This document shows, one piece after another, positions 6,089-9,438 of a DNA stretch of 9,438 nucleotides. The stretch covers positions 1 to 9,438 of the forward strand of contig JAEXXS010000461.1 of NCBI GenBank assembly GCA_023451915.1, written 5' to 3'. Position 1 is the first letter of the stretch. Each line of letters begins with the position of its first letter. Under the pieces are notes generated by a model. The model worked only from the letters and a program-made list of their open reading frames with translations. It was not told the origin of the DNA and did not search any database. The stretch comes from Pseudomonadota bacterium (GTDB lineage Bacteria > Pseudomonadota > Alphaproteobacteria > Rhizobiales > Rhizobiaceae). Made by a program: the position numbers and the translations under genes.

Positions 6089-6129
6089 AGCTTGAAAGAA
6101 ACTCAATTCGATAACGAAGGAGAGACTTC

Positions 6130-7164
6130 ATGGCCAAGACAATGAAAGCGGCAGTGGTACGCGAATTTGGCAAGCCGTTGACAATCGACGAAGTGCCGAT
6201 ACCCGAACCGGGACCGGGACAGATTCAGGTTGCCATTCAGGCTTCCGGCGTCTGCCACACCGATCTTCATGCCGCCGAAGGCGACTGGCCGGTGAAGCCC
6301 AATCCGCCGTTTATCCCCGGCCATGAAGGCGTGGGTTTCGTGTCGGGGGTTGGGGCTGGCGTCAAGCATGTGAAGGAAGGCGACCGCGTTGGCGTTCCCT
6401 GGCTTTATACGGCCTGCGGTCATTGCCGCCACTGTCTCGGCGGTTGGGAGACGCTCTGCGAAGAACAGCTCAATACCGGTTATTCGGTCAATGGCGGCTT
6501 TGGGGAATATGTGGTTGCCGACCCGAATTTCGTCGGCCATTTGCCGAAGAATATCGATTTCAACGAGATCGCCCCGGTGCTTTGTGCGGGTGTGACCGTC
6601 TATAAGGGCCTCAAGGTCACCGACACCAAGCCGGGCGACTGGGTGGTGATTTCCGGTGTCGGCGGTCTTGGCCATATGGCGGTGCAATATGCCAAGGCCA
6701 TGGGGCTCAATGTTGCAGCCGTCGATATCGACGATAAGAAACTCGACCTAGCCCGCAGCCTTGGCGCGACGGTGACGGTTAATGCTAAGACGAACAACGA
6801 CCCGGCAGCCTATATCAAGAAGGAAACCGATGGCGGCGCGCAAGGCGTGCTGGTGACGGCGGTTTCGCCCATCGCCTTCGAACAGGCGCTCGGCATGGTG
6901 GCGCGTGGCGGCACGGTATCGCTGAACGGCCTGCCGCCGGGCGATTTTCCGCTGTCGATTTTCAACATGGTGCTAAACGGTGTCACTGTGCGCGGGTCGA
7001 TCGTCGGCACCCGGCTTGATTTGCAGGAATCGCTCGACTTCGCAGCCGACGGCAAGGTCAAGGCGACCATCCGTACCGGGAAACTCGAGGACATCAACTC
7101 CATCTTCGATGATATGCGTAAAGGCAATATCGAAGGCCGCGTCGTGATGGATCTGACGCAATAA
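6130..7164 (+). CDS. adhP: Zinc-dependent alcohol dehydrogenase AdhP
   Basis: A 344-residue medium-chain, zinc-dependent, NAD-linked alcohol dehydrogenase of the AdhP (propanol-preferring/ethanol) type, interconverting primary alcohols and aldehydes in the cytoplasm. Residues about 1-150 are the GroES-like catalytic domain. Catalytic zinc ligands are C42 (SGVCHTD), H65 in PGHEGVG with E66, and C152 in [11 protein letters not shown]. Structural zinc ligands are C96, C99, C102 and C110. The Rossmann motif GVGGLG is at 176-181, and D199 at the end of the second strand indicates NAD rather than NADP. The length is normal for the family. The ATG at 6130 has GAAGGAGAG six bases upstream. It forms a pathway with aldB, which removes the aldehyde, but a 499-base gap full of repeats and hairpins suggests its own promoter. 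The DUF779 gene follows after 74 bases and is probably co-transcribed. Confidence 0.95.
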   Translation: MAKTMKAAVVREFGKPLTIDEVPIPEPGPGQIQVAIQASGVCHTDLHAAEGDWPVKPNPPFIPGHEGVGFVSGVGAGVKHVKEGDRVGVPWLYTACGHCRHCLGGWETLCEEQLNTGYSVNGGFGEYVVADPNFVGHLPKNIDFNEIAPVLCAGVTVYKGLKVTDTKPGDWVVISGVGGLGHMAVQYAKAMGLNVAAVDIDDKKLDLARSLGATVTVNAKTNNDPAAYIKKETDGGAQGVLVTAVSPIAFEQALGMVARGGTVSLNGLPPGDFPLSIFNMVLNGVTVRGSIVGTRLDLQESLDFAADGKVKATIRTGKLEDINSIFDDMRKGNIEGRVVMDLTQ

Positions 7165-7193
7165 AGCGTGCAGGATAGGCTTTACGCGATCTG

Positions 7194-7218
7194 AGCGGGC
7201 GGACTTGGTTCGCCCGCT
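7194..7218 (+). other. Hairpin between adhP and the DUF779 gene
   Basis: AGCGGGCG (7194-7201) pairs perfectly with CGCCCGCT (7211-7218) around a 9-base loop. No T-run follows (TGCCTG), so full termination is unlikely. As an intercistronic hairpin just upstream of GAGGGAGGAG it could mark mRNA processing or partial termination. Confidence 0.5.
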
Positions 7219-7238
7219 TGCCTGTGAGGGAGGAGAAA

Positions 7239-7613
7239 ATGCTGCAAGAAAATCCGCAAAGCGGCGCGCAGGACAACGGCAAGGGGCAAGTCAGCGCCAC
7301 GCCTGCCGCGCTTGATCTCATTGCCGAATTGCAGGCCGAATATGGGCCGATCATGTTCCATCAGTCGGGCGGCTGCTGCGATGGGTCTTCGCCCATGTGC
7401 TATCCGCAGGGCGAGTTTGTCCTCGGAGACAACGATGTCAAACTGGGCGAGATAGGCGGCGCGCCGGTCTATATCAGCGGCCCGCAATATGAAGTCTGGA
7501 AGCACACCGAACTCATCATCGATGTGGTTCCGGGGCGCGGAGGCATGTTCTCGCTCGATAACGGGCGCGAAGTGCGGTTTCTAACGCGATCCCGCATATG
7601 TTCGATCCCCTGA
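7239..7613 (+). CDS. DUF779-family protein, alcohol/aldehyde dehydrogenase partner
   Basis: A 124-residue small protein of the DUF779 family. The conserved core is visible: TPAALDLIAELQAEYGP (21-37), the cysteine-rich FHQSGGCCDGSSPMCYP (40-56, with C46, C47 and C54), and GRGGMFSLDNGREVRFLTRSR (99-119). Its biochemical role is not established to my knowledge; genes of this family recur beside zinc alcohol dehydrogenases and AldB/ExaC-type aldehyde dehydrogenases, as here. The clustered cysteines and aspartate could bind a metal, which is inference. No signal peptide or membrane segment is visible. The start is the ATG at 7239 with GAGGGAGGAG at 7226-7235; an in-frame TTG at 7218 overlaps the hairpin and is unlikely. 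After LTRSR the protein ends abruptly as ICSIP, whereas I recall family members continuing with an aliphatic residue then F; another frame reads MFDP there, so the tail may be frameshifted. Confidence 0.85.
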   Translation: MLQENPQSGAQDNGKGQVSATPAALDLIAELQAEYGPIMFHQSGGCCDGSSPMCYPQGEFVLGDNDVKLGEIGGAPVYISGPQYEVWKHTELIIDVVPGRGGMFSLDNGREVRFLTRSRICSIP

Positions 7614-7655
7614 AAGCTTTGGCCTTTTCGTTATCCGGCGAACAAGATATCCAAA

Positions 7656-7698
7656 GCACATCCCGAAAAGTGTGAAACGGTTTTCGGCTCAGATGTGC
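7656..7698. repeat. REP-like palindrome, copy B
   Basis: The outer arms GCACATC and GATGTGC and the inner arms CCGAAAA and TTTTCGG pair perfectly around GTGTGAAA. It has the same design as copy A after aldB but different arm bases. It lies 43 bases after the DUF779 stop. The stretch between (7614-7655) shows nothing recognisable. Confidence 0.8.
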
Positions 7699-7711
7699 GC
7701 AGTAAAAAAAT

Positions 7712-7754
7712 GTACATCCCGAAAAGTGTGAAACGGTTTTCGGATCAGATGTGC
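7712..7754. repeat. REP-like palindrome, copy C, tandem to copy B
   Basis: Starts 56 bases after copy B. The two share an unbroken 30-base identical core, from ACATCCCG through CGGTTTTCGG apart from the following base, and similar flanks. The left arm has one changed base (GTACAT for GCACAT), opening one outer pair. The copy ends 42 bases before the LacI start, so the lacI promoter must overlap or lie within the repeat pair; TAAAAT at 7756-7761 is a possible -10 box. Confidence 0.8.
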
Positions 7755-7796
7755 GTAAAATAAAAGCAAGTTCTTCGGGGAGGAAGACGATTCTCT

Positions 7797-8819
7797 ATGG
7801 CTGCAACAGGCAAAAGAGCGACGATACACGATGTGGCGCGTTTGGCGGGCGTGTCGATCAAGACCGTTTCACGCGTTTATAACGACGAGCCGAATGTGCG
7901 CGAGGCCATCCGCGAAAAGGTCCGCGAAGTGGGGCAGGAACTGCGCTACCGGCCAAACGCGGCTGCGCGCAATCTGGTGGAGCGCCGCTCGCATCTGATC
8001 GGTCTTTTCTTCGAAAATCCGAGTTCCAGCTATGTCGCCGAATTGCAGATGGGCGCGCTGGAGCGTCTGCGTGGCACGCGCTATCGTCTCTTGATCTTTC
8101 CGGTCGAGAACCGTGCCGATATCCGCGGCGCGCTAATCGAAACCGCCCATGCGTCGGGTCTCGACGGCATCATCGTGACGCCGCCCATGTCAGACGATCC
8201 GGAAATCTTGCAGGAGCTTTCAGCGTCGGCCATGCCTTTTGCGCGCGTGGCAGGCGATGTCAATGTGCATCCGACCGACAGTGTTTCCATTGATGATGAG
8301 GCCGCAGCCGTCGATCTGATGGATTATCTGCTGAAACTCGGTCACCGGAAGATCGCCATCATCATCGGCGATCCGACCCACCGTTCGGCTGAATTGCGGC
8401 TTGCCGGATATCGAAAGGCGCTGGAGGCGGCAGGCATCGAGCGCAACCCGGATTACGAAGCGCAAGGTGGCTTCAGTTTTGCCAGCGGCCTTGTGGCGGG
8501 AAAGAAGCTTCTTTCTCTGGAAAGCCGACCAACCGCGATCTTCGCGTCCAATGATGATATGGCGGCGGCCGTGGTGCAGATGGCGCATGACCATAATTTG
8601 TCGGTTCCGGGCGATCTCACCGTGGTTGGTTTTGATGACAGTTCGATTGCCAGCATGGTGTCGCCGCAGATCACCACGGTGCGCCAGCCGATCTTCGAGA
8701 TGACGCGGGGTGCAGCTGATATGTTGTTGAACCATATCGAAAACGGCCAGACCTCACCGGCCCGAAAGATCGACTACAAGCTGATCATTCGCCAATCTGC
8801 CGGCAAGGCGCCAGAATAA
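7797..8819 (+). CDS. LacI-family transcriptional regulator
   Basis: A 340-residue LacI/GalR-family regulator. The N-terminal helix-turn-helix is at residues 9-28 (TIHDVARLAGVSIKTVSRVY). The hinge region RPNAAARNLVERRS (about 52-65) is followed by a periplasmic-binding-protein-like effector domain (about 66-335) with IFASNDDMAAAVVQ and VVGFDDSSIASMVSPQITTVRQP, both classic for the family. The length is typical. Ligand and targets cannot be read from sequence; no transport or sugar gene is visible in the window, so it may regulate genes beyond it or act at distant sites. The ATG at 7797 is preceded by GGGGAGGAAG, about 11 bases from the start and therefore slightly far; no better start exists before the HTH. 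It converges with the minus-strand gene, with nine bases between the stops, and shows no clear intrinsic terminator. Confidence 0.93.
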   Translation: MAATGKRATIHDVARLAGVSIKTVSRVYNDEPNVREAIREKVREVGQELRYRPNAAARNLVERRSHLIGLFFENPSSSYVAELQMGALERLRGTRYRLLIFPVENRADIRGALIETAHASGLDGIIVTPPMSDDPEILQELSASAMPFARVAGDVNVHPTDSVSIDDEAAAVDLMDYLLKLGHRKIAIIIGDPTHRSAELRLAGYRKALEAAGIERNPDYEAQGGFSFASGLVAGKKLLSLESRPTAIFASNDDMAAAVVQMAHDHNLSVPGDLTVVGFDDSSIASMVSPQITTVRQPIFEMTRGAADMLLNHIENGQTSPARKIDYKLIIRQSAGKAPE

Positions 8820-8828
8820 GCGCCGCGC

Positions 8829-9438
8829 TCAGCTTTCTGAGGGGGCCGGAAAGAACCGCTCGCGCGCATACAGGCTACCGAAGATCATGTCATATTGCAG
8901 CATCTGGTAATCGCGCAAAAGCGGTGCGAATGGCGGGCGCTGCTGCCAGCCTTCGTCCGCATTTTCATCGCCATCGAACACGGCATGCGCATCGACGACA
9001 CGATACTGGTCGTGCAGTTGACGCAGGAAACCGGTGTAATAGGGGTGCTGCATTCCGGCCATTTCGAGTATCTGCATCGGCAGAAAAGCCGGGCTGATCG
9101 TGCCGGTTCCACGTTCCGCGCCGCGCTTGTTCGACCACAGCACCAGCGGCGTCTCATGCTGAAGAAGCATGTCGGCGGCGGGCGCGATGCGGCTTGCAAC
9201 CCGCTCCTGCATGAAGCCGGTTTCTGTATAGACGGGCCCGAGCGGCGGCAGATGATCGCCGAAGAACACCAGAATGGTCTCGCGTTCGCGCTTCGATGCC
9301 CAGTCCATCAAACGGGCGAGGCTGGCATCGGCATCCATCGCGCCTTGCGAATAGCTGCGGATCGACTGGCGTACGGCTTCACTGGTGTCGGCCTGCACAT
9401 CGAGCTTGGAATCCGGATAGCGGTTGGCCTCATAGGGG
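8829..9438 (-). CDS. Sulfatase/LTA-synthase-like protein, C-terminal part
   Basis: The minus-strand frame is open from the window edge to the TGA at 8831-8829, giving about 203 C-terminal residues; the start lies outside. The stretch ETILVFFGDHLPPLGPVY contains the GDH element that in the sulfatase/alkaline phosphatase superfamily (LTA synthase, OpgB and EptA-type enzymes) supplies metal-binding aspartate and histidine near the end of the catalytic domain. It is preceded by a helical stretch, SEAVRQSIRSYSQGAMDADASLARLMDW, and followed by PLVLWSNK, also usual in this family. The nucleophile threonine/serine and any membrane segments would be upstream, so they cannot be checked. In a Gram-negative alphaproteobacterium the likely roles are phosphoglycerol or phosphoethanolamine transfer to an envelope glucan or lipid; the substrate is unknown. 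An internal GTG at 9398 is not taken as the start because homology continues before it. Confidence 0.8.
   Translation of the reverse strand, partial: PYEANRYPDSKLDVQADTSEAVRQSIRSYSQGAMDADASLARLMDWASKRERETILVFFGDHLPPLGPVYTETGFMQERVASRIAPAADMLLQHETPLVLWSNKRGAERGTGTISPAFLPMQILEMAGMQHPYYTGFLRQLHDQYRVVDAHAVFDGDENADEGWQQRPPFAPLLRDYQMLQYDMIFGSLYARERFFPAPSES

Noticed and set aside
5853..6095. Small open frames (about 60-80 residues) in the aldB-adhP gap, both strands.
   Set aside because: They cross the hairpins, lack ribosome binding sites and show no protein-like pattern.
8828..8841. Terminator between the convergent lacI-type and sulfatase genes (CTCAG/CTGAG hairpin).
   Set aside because: The stem is only 5 bp and no T-run follows on either strand.
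1..9438. CRISPR array, tRNA, rRNA, insertion sequence or prophage.
   Set aside because: No regularly spaced repeats, no tRNA-like cloverleaf, and no transposase, integrase or phage gene were seen.

Overview
The window looks like chromosomal DNA of an alphaproteobacterium of the order Rhizobiales, most likely the Brucella/Ochrobactrum group. The basis is GC-rich coding sequence, a GlpD with a start like those I recall from Brucella, a large imperfect palindrome resembling the Brucella Bru-RS intergenic repeat, and three copies of a short Rhizobiales-type palindrome built around GAAAAGTG..CGGTTTTC. This assignment rests on recall, not on a search.

Layout. (1) 36-2508: a glycerol-3-phosphate unit, glpR (DeoR-family repressor) followed on the same strand by glpD (aerobic glycerol-3-phosphate dehydrogenase). 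The gap between them carries TTTC motifs spaced one helical turn apart. (2) 2509-2959: a 451-base gap whose first ~100 bases are AT-rich. It then holds a predicted RNA made of a long interrupted hairpin, a small hairpin and a strong intrinsic terminator, with a promoter-like sequence in front. I regard this as an unannotated small RNA or leader RNA. (3) 2960-7613: an ethanol/aldehyde oxidation module consisting of a GAF-HTH_8 regulator of the AcoR type that lacks the AAA+ domain, aldB (aldehyde dehydrogenase), adhP (zinc alcohol dehydrogenase) and a DUF779 protein. An 18-bp palindrome lies between the regulator and aldB, and a related half-site lies upstream of adhP. The 499-base gap between aldB and adhP holds two intergenic palindromic repeats and a chain of hairpins. 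(4) 7797-8819: a LacI-family regulator preceded by two tandem copies of the short palindrome. (5) 8829-9438, minus strand: the C-terminal part of a sulfatase/LTA-synthase-like protein, cut by the window edge.

How it works together (inference). The regulator probably senses a small molecule through its GAF domain and activates aldB, and perhaps adhP, from the palindromic sites. AdhP interconverts alcohol and aldehyde, AldB oxidises the aldehyde to the acid, and DUF779 is a recurrent but uncharacterised partner of these enzymes. Glycerol-3-phosphate catabolism next door appears to be a separate transcription unit. The least explained parts of the window are the two structured intergenic regions at 2616-2802 and 5850-6088.
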